From NCBI GenBank assembly GCA_028455995.1, contig JABELC010000002.1, positions 2,046,001 to 2,110,000 on the forward strand: 64,000 bases of DNA, in the 5' to 3' direction. Position numbers and translations under genes: made by a program. Below the pieces are notes generated by a model. That model was not told the DNA's origin. It saw only the letters and a program-made list of their open reading frames with translations, and did no database searches. Positions 25,891 to 38,318 of the stretch are shown here, in pieces (position 1 is the first letter of the stretch; every line of letters starts with the position of its first letter). This stretch comes from Scleromitrula shiraiana (taxonomy: Eukaryota > Ascomycota > Leotiomycetes > Helotiales > Sclerotiniaceae).

Positions 25891-27275
25891 TCTGCCTTAA
25901 GGGGCTTTTGAAAGATCTGAATAACTATCTTGATTACATTTCTATGAGGATATTGTGCTATCTATCTATGTGTCATTTCTTTTACCAGAAATCAGAGCAA
26001 AACTTACATTGATCTAACAATTCATTCTCTACCAACAACACAACCCCAATAAACCCTATCAATACCACCCAAAGAATCACATCCCAATAACCACTACCAC
26101 CGTCCCCATTCCCAAAAACAACCCGCCCTCAACATCCCCACCAGAACAGCAAACACATGATCCATCTCACCAAAACACGTTTTCGCCACACCCCCTTTCT
26201 CAAGACACAGAATGGGATTCCGCATAGCATCGTTGTCGTTGCGCGCGATAACATTATAGGTTAGTATATGGAGGAATGGAGGATTTCAAGACGGCGGCGT
26301 GCATATTGAGGGGGTGGTGTGGGCGATGTTATCTTTTTGGTGGTTGGGAGTGAGTGAGTTAGCGGTGTTGGATTTATATTGTTTTGTGTGCATGTAATAT
26401 CTCCTATTTATTCAGTGAACTTATTTTATCTTTTTCTGGTTCGATGGGAGGAGGTGAGGATTTATATACCATGGCGACTTCACAAATTATATTGTTATCA
26501 TCATCATAATCATCATCATATCATCATAGTCATCATCATAATCATAATATACTTGCAGAACAACAGCAGGATAATTATACCCACCCACCCCGAGTGTTGG
26601 TCCATTACAGCTGTATTCGCATGTGCAGTATATGTCTTGATGATAAGTGGTTGTATATGGGGAGAGAGGAAGAAATACTGAGAAATACTATGCTGTCTAT
26701 TCTTACATGTTTGAATTTGAGCGGGGGATGCGCGGTGAGGGGTTGGGATTGGGATTAGGATGAGGATGAGGATGATGACATGATTGATGCATGTGTTTTT
26801 GGATAGAGATGAAGAAAAGCATGTACAGGCAAACAAGAAACGGAGATCTTGAAATGTGAGGTTATAGGATAGGGTGAGATAATTACGAATATATATGTAT
26901 GTATGTTACTCTATTGGTGCCGGTGGGGTATGTATATACCATAGGCGGATGAGTCAGCAATTGTAGGGTAGGTGAGTAGAGTAATCCACATAGAAACGAC
27001 CAACCACATCATCAATATCACGCTTTTCGATGCCGCAGCAAAGAAAATATATAGAATATTTTCTAAAAAAATAGAAAAGAAAGAAAATCATACATTCATA
27101 TACCTCGTGATCACCGAAAAAGATTTCCATCCATCCATCCATCATCACACCCAAAACAAACAAACAAACAAACAAACAAACAAACAAAAAATTCCCAACA
27201 TCCAAACCCTCCCCCACTCCCCACTCATACTCCTCAGCCCACGACAACGAAACAGCCTTACCAAAACGACCAGAA
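25891..27275. other. Spacer with possible broken minus-strand coding remnant and repeats
   Basis: On the minus strand about 26270-25985 there is a protein-like reading frame (NDAMRNPILCLEKGGVAKTC, then a hydrophobic GFIGVVLLVEN stretch) that needs one frame change, so it may be a degraded small membrane-protein gene. Otherwise there are CAT/ATC repeats at about 26492-26550, a GGGATTAGGATGAGGATGAG tract at about 26740-26775 and a CAAA array at about 27154-27188. Composition switches from C-rich (26040-26170) to G-rich (26270-26460). Confidence 0.35.
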
Positions 27276-28268
27276 ATGGAAAGAGATGGCGAAAGCATGC
27301 CCCCGATAAACGAAAATTGGGACCCCCACAAACTCTGGGATTTATCGACCCGATTAGCGTTGGAGCGTCGACTCGCTAATAGGCGAATTTTGCAGGAGTG
27401 GAGGGATGCGGATGCGGATTTAGATGCGTCTGGATATGGGGATGCATCTGGATATGGAAAGGGGAATGGGAATAATAAGAATAGATATAAAAAAGAAAAC
27501 GAAAAACAAAAACGGCTAATAGACCGCAGCCGGTATATGGTGCGACCAGCCCTCCAAGCGCAGAATAAACGCATGGATCGGTATGAAAGTGCGCTGTTGA
27601 GATTGGCGGGGGAGGATGAGATGGCTTGTTTTGTGAGGGCGGTGGATGTGGATTTAAATGAAGGGGAGAGAGAAGGGGAAGAAGAGGAAGAAGAAGGAGA
27701 AGAGGAAGAGGAAGAGGAAGAAGGGAGAGGGGAACGGGAAGGAGATATAAGTGAGGGGATGATTGGGTGGGTACTGGATAATAACGATATGGATCCCTTG
27801 AGATTTGGAACGAGACAGGACATGAATTCTACGATGAGGGAGGACGAGTTAAGCGGGGTGGAAACGATTGGATATAGATATAAAGATAAATATCGATACA
27901 AGTCGTGTAAAAAACACCAACAAGAAAAAATCAAGCGATTTAGTACTCGCATAACAAAAGTAACCGACCAGACGCGCATAGAAACAAGATTACGAAAGTG
28001 GATTCTAAGCAGAGAAATCAAGCCACCACATACTGACGATCACAGTGAAAGAAGCAAAGCGGGCAGAGAAGCAAGGGGGGATTTCCGCACGTGGACGGTG
28101 ATTTTATTGATGATGGGCAGTAGCTGGTTGGTGTGCGGAGAGAACGTGACGGTTGGTATTGCGGTGGGGATATTTGGGGTTCTCGTGGTTTGGAGGGGGG
28201 TGGGGAGGCTCGAGATGGCTTTGGATGCGGTGCGGAATGGGGTGCGGTGGTTGAGGTGGTGGGGATGA
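27276..28268 (+). CDS. Orphan acidic protein with C-terminal membrane segment
   Basis: A 330 aa open frame from ATG 27276 (MERDGESMPPINENWDPHKL). The N-terminal third has a charged helix-like stretch (RLALERRLANRRILQEWRD) and a short DASGYG duplication. Residues about 128-152 are an almost pure Glu run. A Lys/Arg-rich middle follows, and two adjacent hydrophobic segments near the end (TVILLMMGSSWLVCG and VTVGIAVGIFGVLVV) would anchor it in a membrane. I recognise no family. The opposite strand is also open for about 1 kb (28021-26954), but it encodes low-complexity Ser/Phe runs and is the less likely gene. A taxonomically restricted gene is the best guess. Confidence 0.5.
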   Translation: MERDGESMPPINENWDPHKLWDLSTRLALERRLANRRILQEWRDADADLDASGYGDASGYGKGNGNNKNRYKKENEKQKRLIDRSRYMVRPALQAQNKRMDRYESALLRLAGEDEMACFVRAVDVDLNEGEREGEEEEEEGEEEEEEEEGRGEREGDISEGMIGWVLDNNDMDPLRFGTRQDMNSTMREDELSGVETIGYRYKDKYRYKSCKKHQQEKIKRFSTRITKVTDQTRIETRLRKWILSREIKPPHTDDHSERSKAGREARGDFRTWTVILLMMGSSWLVCGENVTVGIAVGIFGVLVVWRGVGRLEMALDAVRNGVRWLRWWG

Positions 28269-29129
28269 GGTGGAGGTAGGGGGGTTGAATCTTTATAGAT
28301 GGGAATAGGAAAGTTTATTGTAGGGGGGGGAAAGAGGTTGGGGTGAGGGTACTGGTTGGTATAGGCTTCGTGATTATCAAATTATCATGTATGGATTCGA
28401 TTTGAGTTGATATTTCCAAATTCATTTAATTATCTTCTATTAGCTTCGACCGAGCGAAGGATTGTGGGGTTTTATTTTGAGGAGGGGGACGAATGGATGT
28501 AAATGAACGATTGAACGAACGAATGAACGAACGAATGAACGAACGAATGAATATACATACTTTGTACAGTAGTTAGATTGAAGGGAAGGTTGTATTTAAG
28601 ATATTAGAAGAGTAAGATTTAAATAACGAATGAATGAATGAATGAATAAATGAAAAGTGGAAGAAGAAATTAAATTAAAGTCTATAGCCTCAACCATGAA
28701 CATAGCAAATCAACAGGATATCAAAAATCACAGTGTATTTATGATTATTATATAAAACATTCATGTCAATAATTAGAGAAAACAATCATGTATTTGTATC
28801 TATCAAATAATTAACACAAAGTAAGCCAACATAACAATATGACGAAAATAGGTGCTAAGAGTCTATATGATGATGATGCTATTCGTAGAAATGGCAGATA
28901 TATAGCAATAAATAATAGAAGCGAATAGATCAAATAACAGGTATTTGCAAAGTGATGATCAAATCACTGGCATACTTATCCATGAAGCTCATTAATACTA
29001 TCGTTCCACCACAAACAATGGCAAATACCATCGTTCCACTTATAAACAACAGCACATGTATCTCCATCCATCCATCCCATCTCATTCCACCCCGCAGACC
29101 TCCCTACCTCCCAAACATAAACCCCTAAC
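28269..29129. other. Spacer between convergent genes, with GAAC/GAAT tandem repeat
   Basis: No gene seen. A GAACGAAC/GAATGAAC-type tandem array lies at about 28503-28550, with a second ATGA array at about 28627-28652. The rest is AT-rich and should contain both 3' UTRs. Confidence 0.5.
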
Positions 29130-31025
29130 CTACCCCCTCACCCCCAAAATACACAACCTCCCCCCCGTCCTCGTCCCCGTCCCCTCACCCACCCACCCAA
29201 AAAACAAACTACACCTCAACCCCCTACACATCTCCTCCAAAACCCCACACCCATTGACGCCCAGCTCTCTCAGCTCCTCTCCCTTCCTCCCCAATAAATC
29301 TCCCCACGCATTATCCGTCCACAGAAGCTTGCCCCCATTCACACAACCGCTTTCGTCGATGAGGGGGCCGAGGATCTCGGTATTGGTGATGAGAGGGCGG
29401 GACGTGGAGCAGTGCGGACAGGATGTGGGGGTTGTGTTGGAGTAGAGAGGGAGGCCGCAGCTAGGTTGGGGTGGGGCGTTAGTTGGGGTGTGGGTAAGTT
29501 TGGGGATGGATGAAGATGGAGATGGAGATGGAGATGGAGCTGGGGTTGGATGGGGAAACATACCATTCTGTGCACATAAGCATGTTCCGGCGATAATTTT
29601 TCACGAGAGACATATCTAATATGATGACATTTAAGAAACCCGTGAAAGTCTCTCGAGGCTCATCTCGTACCCTGTGATGTTTTGTTACCGTTAGCAGCCA
29701 ACCATTGAAAGTGAATAACCAAGCAACTGAAACCTTAGTACTCACCATTCATCCACATCCCTCAAAGTAAAAAGAGCAGGTCTAATCCCACCCAAAGGCG
29801 AATCCGGATCTACCAAGTCCTCATCAAAAACACCCTCAGGAACCATCCCACCCACCTGCTCCCTCTTCCTCTTCCCCTCCGTCCACCGCCTCAGCCACGT
29901 CGCATCCTCACAAATCGGCTCCACATCCACCAACGTATATCTGCCTATCGACAAAGTCCCCTTCCCACCATAAACACTCCACCCAGGATTCTCAATCAAA
30001 AGAATCGTCTCTCCAGGAATCCACCCCCGAACCTCATCCATCCAACCACCTACCCCCGTTCCCCCCCAAACCTTCAACCCCACATCCCCAGTATGATCAA
30101 ACAGCCCCACCTCAACTACATAATTCTCTCCCCCATCCTTCCTAACCACCTTCTTCTTCGGCCCAATACTCCTCACACAAACTAAAAGTCTCATTCGGGC
30201 TCCTGCCCCTCCTCCACTAACTTCCCACCCTCCACTTAAAAACCCCTGTAAAGTCATCAGTCCGCTCAATACCTCCCCCTTCTTATACCCACTCGGTTCT
30301 CTAAAAACCGATTCCGCGCCCGCATGATTGTGGATCATGACATGGTCACTTGCGGTTCGGCCGGGAAAAAGATTCGCATAGACATTTAGTGATGCATAGG
30401 AAGAGGAAGAACCGAGACCGTGACCGCTCCCATTTCCACCACCGCTACTACTCGCATCGGCCTTTGCAGGATCCGAGATAAACGCTGTCCAGATGGAGAG
30501 AAGGTGGCCCAATTTGAGAGGGTAGGGATTAGTTGCGAAATACAATTTAATCTGCATATCACAAAGTTAATTCATACCCCTTAGCTATCCCATACCCCTC
30601 TGCCCCATCTTTCGACACAGAAACACGCCACTTGGGAATACAGAACCTACACAAATAACGCCCCCATCATCCCTAACACAAGCATAATGCCAGCCCCTAG
30701 CCCTCGGCTGCTTCGGACTCTTCCCCAAAACCGTAGTAAAATTAACCACCCTCCCCATAAACGTCACCGCTTTCGGCCCAGGAACCAACTGATTAATAGT
30801 GCATTCCTCATATTCACGAGGAGGGGTCCATTTTCTCGATAGAGGATCTAATGCTTCGGAAAGTTCTTGCTCGGTGAATCCATCACCTTGCTTTTGTTGT
30901 CGGTGGTTTCCGGTGGTGAAAGAATTTGAGGAATTGTCGTTGGTGATTGAGACATCTTTTGATGATGGAGATGAGTGGACCTCGCGTTTGTAGAACGATT
31001 GGATTGATGGGTATGATGAAGGCAT
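29130..31025 (-). CDS. OB-fold protein with C-terminal zinc ribbon (RPA1/MEIOB-like architecture)
   Basis: Minus-strand exons 31025-30651, 30551-29746, 29671-29564 and 29460-29130 encode 539 aa; introns are 74-103 bp and all phases fit. The middle contains at least one OB-fold-like region (YVVEVGLFDHTGDVGLKVWG, then WIPGETILLIENPGWSVYGG), the strand pattern of single-strand-DNA-binding domains in RPA1, MEIOB or SHLD2. An earlier segment ending GGVICIKLYFATNPYPLKLG may be another OB fold. Splicing exon 3 to exon 4 creates a zinc ribbon CxxC...CPHC (MCTECC, then TSCPHC), positioned as in the last DNA-binding domain of RPA1. The N-terminus starts MPSSYPSIQSFYKREV, reminiscent of a degenerate PCNA-interaction box. 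A role in DNA repair or meiosis is inference; no named fungal orthologue was recognised. Confidence 0.7.
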
Positions 31026-31576
31026 TGTGTGGATGAAACTGAGGATAAAAACTGATGAGACGACTGATAAAGTATATGAGATAAAAGAACCCGAGAAATA
31101 ATATATGTTCTTTCTCAAAATCCAATCCTAGTATATGAGAGAGATTTATTCAATGAGAGAGACAGTTATTTGATATCTTAAAAATTGAAATGAAATGTGA
31201 AGGTGAAGGTGAAGGTGAAAGTGATAATTAGGCTGTTGTCGAGAGTAAAATATGTTGACAACGCTAGTGAGCATAACATTTTCAATCCCACCTAGATGAG
31301 AAAATTGCAACGAGAACTACAACGAAGAGCAATCAATGGATATACTCAGGAGAAAATATTAAAATTTCAATCACATTCAATCAAAGGGTTGGAAGATAAT
31401 TTTCGAAGTCCAAAAGTACTTCATTTTTTGAGTGTATCCTATCTAAAGAATGAATGCACAGCACTTATCGCCATGTGGTAAAAACAAGAATAACTTTCTA
31501 AAGACAATTTAATCTCTGATCAAATATTAAACGATTCAACAATTATCCATCCACGATCTTAAGAAACACAAGAGAT
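31026..31576. other. Spacer between two minus-strand genes
   Basis: About 550 bp comprise the promoter of the OB-fold gene and the terminator of the inositol synthase gene. A GGTGAA tandem run lies at about 31200-31222. No other feature was seen. Confidence 0.5.
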
Positions 31577-33294
31577 TTAAAAAAGTTTGTGTTCCAAAGT
31601 CATGTCATTCTCTGGTTCAAGACCAACACAAGCACGGAAGATGTTGGTCAAAGCAGCTCGTTGCTTAGCAAGAGCATTGACAACAGGGGTACCAGGTGGA
31701 GTCAACGGAGCCTTGAGCATATAGCTGAGAACGCTGAGAACACTGTGGAAGTGGTTGAAGTCTGTAGCCCCATCGTTAGAGTGTGCTTTCCATTGAACAC
31801 GGGTCATCATCTCGGCGATGATGACAAGATCAATGATCAATGGGGAAGCAAGAAGAGAGTCTTCGCAGACATTGAAGAGACTGCTGATTGTTAGCAAATG
31901 AACAAAAGAGAATAAAGTGGATGTTGACTTACGAGATAGTTTGGTGACCACCCATGAAGATCTCTGCATAGTACTCGTCAAGAGCACGCTTGTTGTCACC
32001 AACAGCTGGCATGTACTTGATGACGACACAATGATCTGGATGTTCATCCTTCTCATAAAGAACAGTGTTAGCGGCAACCATGTCATCGACGACGTTGGAC
32101 TTGGAGATTTCCTTGGAGCGGAATTGCTTTTGCGAGCTGAGATTCTTGCCATCGTTGTTACCAAGATGGTTGTAGCTGGAAATAGCAGTGAGTTTGATAC
32201 CGGCACTGATCAAGAAATCAACGAGAGCAGACTTCATCTTGGTTTGACCAGACTTGAAGTCATCACCACCGATGAAAGCACCATGACGCTCTGCGAGCTC
32301 GATGCAACCAGGGACGAAGGTGTTTTGTGGAGAACCGTTGATGAATGGAGCATTCTCGAGAATACAGGCAACAGCGAAGATGGTAGAGGGAGAAACTTCT
32401 TCATGTCCATTCTCGATGGCCTTCATGAGATTGTCAGCGGTGTCGTTAACACCAGAGATGAGCTCTGCGAAACGTTCAGTGTTGGCAGTCCATTGAACGA
32501 TGACTTTGTCGAGTCCATTGTTGGCCTTGAAGTCGCTGATTGAATAGTTAGCAATGCTAGAGACAAGTGGAAATCGGGAAGTAAATAGCTTACCGAATAT
32601 CCTTGCGAATTTGCTCAACATGCTCTAAGCAAGCCTTGCTACCTGGAAGAACGTTGTCGGCACGATCTTCTTGATTAGCGGCAATGAAGTCTGGGTAATA
32701 GACACTGGGAAGTGGAACCATCTCAGACATTTCCTTTCTGAGTTGAGCCTTCAAAGTTGGCTCAAGAACGCCTGCACGGTCCATGGCAGCAGACAAGTTG
32801 AAGCCACTGATATCCCATCCACCAATGACCAAGTCATTAGGGTGAACCATGGGCAAGACGTTGTGGAAAGGAATGTTAACATCGGCACCAGTCTTGGCAT
32901 TGGTACCAAGCTTCATAGTAGAGCCCATGACAACAGAACCATAGTAGTTAGCAGTGCGTGTAGCTTCGCGAGTCTCCCATGAAAGACCACGACGGTTAGC
33001 AATGATACCAGCAGTGACAGTTGTACCGTTATTTCCACCCCAACCGACAAGCATCATACCAGTCTTGGGGATTTTGCGTTCAACCTTGAAGTCGTAAACA
33101 GTTTCCTTGGGAGTGGCAACAAATTTGCCGTTAGAGACCTCATTGACTGAGGTAGTACGATAGCTGTACTTAGAGTGGATTTCATTGTCAGTGTAGATGA
33201 CATTTGGAGAGCTGACAGTGAATAAATCCTTGTTGGTAGATTGAGAGACCGCACCACCGTTGCTGAAGCCAGTGCCGTTTGCGTGAGGAGCCAT
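31577..33294 (-). CDS. INO1: Inositol-3-phosphate synthase (myo-inositol-1-phosphate synthase)
   Basis: Minus-strand exons 33294-32594, 32535-31933 and 31880-31577 encode 535 aa, the usual length. Introns are 58 and 52 bp. The NAD-binding glycine motif GWGGNNGTT lies near residue 79. Other hallmarks are GGWDISGFNL, IGGDDFKSGQTKMKSALVDF and SYNHLGNNDGKNLS, all diagnostic of the family. The enzyme turns glucose 6-phosphate into 1L-myo-inositol 3-phosphate, using NAD as an internal hydride carrier, and feeds phosphatidylinositol synthesis in the cytosol. Upstream, a minus-strand GTATGT at about 33829 and a possible acceptor near 33505 would allow a 5' UTR intron of about 0.3 kb; this is speculative. 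The region 34010-34020 has a TATTTAAAT box about 725 bp from the ATG, consistent with a long leader. Confidence 0.96.
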
Positions 33295-36200
33295 ATTGAT
33301 CAGAAACTCGAAAAGTTCTTGAAAAAAGTTCTTGTTTTAAGGTAAAAGATGTTGAGAAGAGTCTTAGGTTTGATTTAGAGGCTTAGGTATGGCTATGAAT
33401 GTTTGTTTTCGCGTGATTGAGTGATAGCAATGTATAGATAAAAAGTGTGCAAATGTTGTGTATGGTTGAAGAATAAATCTGAGGTTTGCACAGCTATTTA
33501 TCTAACAAACGGGGAGTCCGACGCTCCTGCTGGGGAAGAGCAACGGGCTCCAGCAAACGGATGGTGCGAACTGTTGAATGACTGTTAGCATAGTGTACTT
33601 GATAACGTCCCTGCTGTAAATGGATATGTTGAGGATCCATTGGCAAGGCAAATGGATATAATAGTAGTGACGTATGTCATTGGGGAAATTAGAGTGTAAA
33701 CAATGAACTATGGGAAAGAGTTCATTGCAAGAACACTGGCAGATAACCATGACAACAAGTTGTGAAGATACAATCTGGGGAAAGAGCACTTCAAATGCAG
33801 AAAGAATCAAGGAACATCAAGGTAAACATACGAGTTGAGAAGATTGGAAAACGTCTTGACGACTTGGTGATCACACTCGTAAGTGCGATCAGTATATTTG
33901 ATTGGGTTGAGTTGAGTTGAAGATTGTTTGGATTGATCGAAATTTTAACAATTGAAGGTTCAGATTCTATGATTGTTGAAGTAGATTCAAATTTGTAGGG
34001 GATATGAGGTTGTATTTAAATCACTCCTTCCGATACCGAAATCCCCCACTAAAAAAGGGTACCGAATTGCTGCGCCCATTTCGAACTAGCTCGCCAGCAA
34101 ATCTATTACCCCACTGATGGCGTAATGGCATTTCATTGGGTAGATACGGAAATGCCATAACAAAAACAAATTATCCTCAAATTATCCTCAACGTGACGGA
34201 GACAAATCAACGATTCTTCCGATGTTTTATTCCATCCCCATCCCATCATTTTAAGATGATCGTGCTGGAACATTGAAAATGCTTTCAATTTTGCGGAGAT
34301 TCTGGAGAAGATGTGGAGATAGATGTTAATAAGTGTGTACATATGATCTTGATAGAAGAAGATGAAAGACGAATACGAGTAGAGCAGATATCTTCTTCGA
34401 TAGCGGTTTGTTTACTTTACTATCGACCATTTCACTTCCTTCATTCGAATTCGAATCGGATGCGTATCACATAGAAGTGATTGTCCAATAGACATTTCCT
34501 AAGTATTCAATTTCATTTCGGACAATATTTGATTCCGGTCTCCGTATGTTCTCCCATATGTCCTCCCGTACATCAATCAATATTGAATGTACCAATCCAT
34601 ACAAACATTTGAATACCAGTACACTTTGACAACACATGCACATTTATTATTATTATTTACTTGGCAATTGGAAGATTAGAATATGGATATTTCCGCAGCC
34701 AATCCCATGTGGTGTGAATGGCGTTCATTTGTGGAGATGGAGTCTATCGAAATGATTTCTCCCTCACCGTACTTTTGTACTTGTATATATGTTAAAGTGT
34801 GATGAATTGATGAATGCACAGTTGATGAAAAACAACTTGGAACTACCGCACATTCTACTTATTACTGTGTAGTCGTCTTCTTTTGTTGATTCGAGCAGTA
34901 TTCGCTGTCTGTCTGTTAAGTTAGAGGAGGTGTCGATTGGTAAAGTCTGGGAGTACTGTACATCTTAAAAAGGTTTCTCTTAATGTAAACAGATCTAGAC
35001 AATAATACATTGGACTAGAGGGAGGCCGTTCTCACTAACACATGTATGTATCTATTGAATAATCTCTTTTCCATACCTACTTCCCGCCACAACAACCCTA
35101 TACTAGAATTGAAAGGCGGAGATCAGGGGTTTATAATAGCCTGTAATTGACTCCCGGACGCTAATACAGAATCAATCTACGAGTATCTACGGGAGGAACC
35201 TTGACAGGTTGGATTGGGTTGGTAAAGTTAATAGTTGAACAGTGATGGTGTGAGTTCTAGTGTAAATTCTACTATAGGCTCTATGTAAGTTATGGATTAG
35301 TTCACTGGCGTTCATGTATAAAGGGTAAAATAGGCTAGAGATGTACTATATACAAAGTACCTTTTCTCTTTGGTATAAAGAGAAAGGTTTTATTGCGAGG
35401 CTACTCAACTTTTGTTTTTATTTTAATATAGGGATTATTATGTTGATATTTTGACAGAATCTTAATATAATTTTGAAATAGTTTATTAATTAAAATATAT
35501 TGTTCTTATCATATAAATACTGAATTATAAAGAAGAGACAGCGTATTAAAGAACCTGATCCGATATGCCTCTTCTCTTTGGTAAAAAGAGAGAGGTTTTA
35601 TTGCGAGTCTACTCAATTCTCGTAATACTTATTAACCATCACCCGTATCACCACCAAACAAACAAGTAAGCAAACAAACGATCAAAGCTATCCCTCTCCC
35701 TATCTATTCGTCCATGCCCCCTGCCCGAACTTGACAGCGGCAGCCCCCCCAAAAAGGCTTAACCCAAGATTAATTGGTACAAACCCAAAGAGAAAATAGC
35801 TAACCGCTTCTAACATCTAACGCGCAAGATGAAATTAATCGAAAGAGAAGGAGGGAAAAACAACGTAAAATATCATGTAAAGAATGATATGGATATCTAT
35901 AATCGATACAGTAATATATTATATTTATATTGCAAGAATGGTCATCGTATAGCATACATTAACGCGCGCGACATCTGAAACCTATTTCTTCAAAACAACG
36001 GCGACGACATGTAACTAAAGAAAAAGAAATAGAACTCGATTATGTAGGTATGAGAAATCGATTAATGACTAAAAAACGGGTACCTTTAAGATTGAACCCT
36101 GAAGTCACTTAAGAATTAACTTAAGTTAATAAGTAAGGGGATTGATTAAAGGTGAACGTGAACGGTCCGAGTAGAAGAAAAGAGAGAAGGAATGGAAGGG

Positions 36201-36422
36201 AAGGGAAGGGAATTATTAGATTGTAACTCTGTGATGGGACTATCACATATTTAATATCCGAATTATCGAATCACATTTAACAGTCAGTAATAGATTCTCT
36301 ATAGTGTAGTTATAAGCAAGTACATAGCACCTAGAATTAAATATATGAGGATATGAATATATGAATTTAAGATTATGAAATGATATTTATAAATACATTC
36401 CGATGATCTTTACTCTCAATTA
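33295..36422. other. Intergenic region upstream of INO1
   Basis: No gene recognised in about 3.1 kb. It starts with the INO1 leader and promoter (to about 34050). Later it holds two copies of a 49-bp hairpin-bearing direct repeat (35360-35616). The rest is AT-rich with short non-coding frames. Confidence 0.5.
35360..35616. repeat. Pair of hairpin-bearing direct repeats
   Basis: Two 49-bp copies, 35360-35408 and 35568-35616, share about 88-90% identity. Each starts with a self-complementary segment (CTCTTTGGTATAAAGAG in copy 1, CTCTTTGGTAAAAAGAG in copy 2) and continues with GGTTTTATTGCGAG and CTACTCAA. They are spaced by about 160 bp of AT-rich DNA. They may be LTR ends or terminal repeats of a decayed element, but no element body is visible. 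Confidence 0.7.
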
Positions 36423-37403
36423 TACTCGGTTAAATTAAAATTGAAGCACGCGCCAATTGCCGAAAACCCTCAAAATCGACGATTTTATACAAAACACCTC
36501 TTACGCCGATGTAAATAAATCGATCATTTATTTATAGAATCATTTAAGATATTAAATATAGATTATTTTTATATTAAAATATTGATTATTAAAATTTAAA
36601 AATTAAATAATGATTTGAAAATTTATAATATTTAATTAAATATAAAGTAAAAATCATATAAAAATACTATAATTTTAAGTTAATTCAAATTAAGCTAATT
36701 ATTATATTAAGAAATAATAAAGATATATATGAATATATAAAAAACAGACTTTTATTTGATATAAATATTATATATATTAAAAGTATATAAAAAATATAAT
36801 ATAATAAAATTAAAAAGAGTATATATAGTGTTTACAAGCACTAAGTATCATCATAACTTCGATTTTTAAAAATCATTAAAATCACTTCAAATTTTTATAT
36901 ATAATAATTTATATCCTCATACTTACTATATTAAAATATTATTTAATATAATTTTGATTTGAATGAATTATTAAGATTTTTAAAGATTTTAACAAGTTAA
37001 AAATACTCTTAAAACTTCGACTTTTCAAGATTATTATATTACATTTTAATATATAATATTTATATTAAATGAAAGCTTTTTTTTCTATATATTCATATAT
37101 ATCTTCATTATTTCCTAATATAGTAATTTACTTGATTTAAATCAAGTTAAAAATATCGTGTTTTTATATGATTTTTACTTTATATTTAAATAAATATTAT
37201 AAATTTTAAAATCATTATTTAATCTTTAAATTTTAATAGTAGATATTTTAATATAAAAATAATCTATATTTAATATTTTAAATAATTCTATAAATAATTG
37301 ATTGATTTATTTACATCGGCGCAAGAGGTGATTTGTACAAAATCGTCGATTTTGAAGCGATTCGCTTATTTTGCGCGTGCTTCAATTTTAATTTGACCGA
37401 GTA
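36423..37403. mobile_element. Long inverted-repeat (foldback/MITE-like) element, TA-bordered, AT-rich
   Basis: The two ends are inverted copies over about 350-370 bp. The left arm starts at about 36425 (CTCGGTTAAATTAAAATTGA) and the right arm ends at about 37401 (AATTTTAATTTGACCGAG). Inner parts match over the segments at about 36489-36540 and 37300-37350 and continue through AT-rich sequence to about 36790 and 37050. TA lies immediately outside both ends, as expected of a TA target duplication of the Tc1/mariner-pogo group. No transposase ORF is present and the body is extremely AT-rich. Arm differences include many C/T and G/A changes, consistent with RIP. Non-autonomous status is inference. 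Confidence 0.75.
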
Positions 37404-38039
37404 TTTATATAAATAAATAAATAAATATAATTAGGTAATCTACTCTCTATTCAATTCCTTTCATTCTATTCTATTACAAGATCTTTTAAAACTATATATA
37501 TATATAATATAATAAATAGAACCTCTTAAGAATGAGATTCGTCGATATCCAACAATATCCAATATCCAAAAAGTTGCCAATGAAACCCACAAGTATCAAT
37601 ATCTCGTTTCGTCCCAGAAAATAGAAAGATCAATGCTTCAATTTAATTTAAATGATTATCAATGAAGGTACTTCCCCAAGTCTTGGCCAAGAACTTCTTC
37701 CCCCTCCCTCCCCCTTCCCCCCTCTCCTCTCCTCTCTCCTCTCTCCTCTTTCCTCTCTCTCCTCTCTCCTCTCTCCTCTCTCTGGCTCTTACAAATTACG
37801 ACCCCAAACGCAGCAACATTTATTATTATTAAAGTGCATGGAGCTATTCCCAAATTGAGCTTGGTTCGCCATACAAACAAGGAACAAATTTTGGATAGAT
37901 TTGCATGAACAGGGTTCCCTTGTGAAAAAAAAAAAAAAAAAAAGAAAACAACCTTTTGGTTCACAAAGATCCATTCATTCATATGACCTTCCATATCAAC
38001 TTTCATATCACCTTCCATATTATTTGGATCCAACCTTAG

Positions 38040-38318
<279 letters not shown>

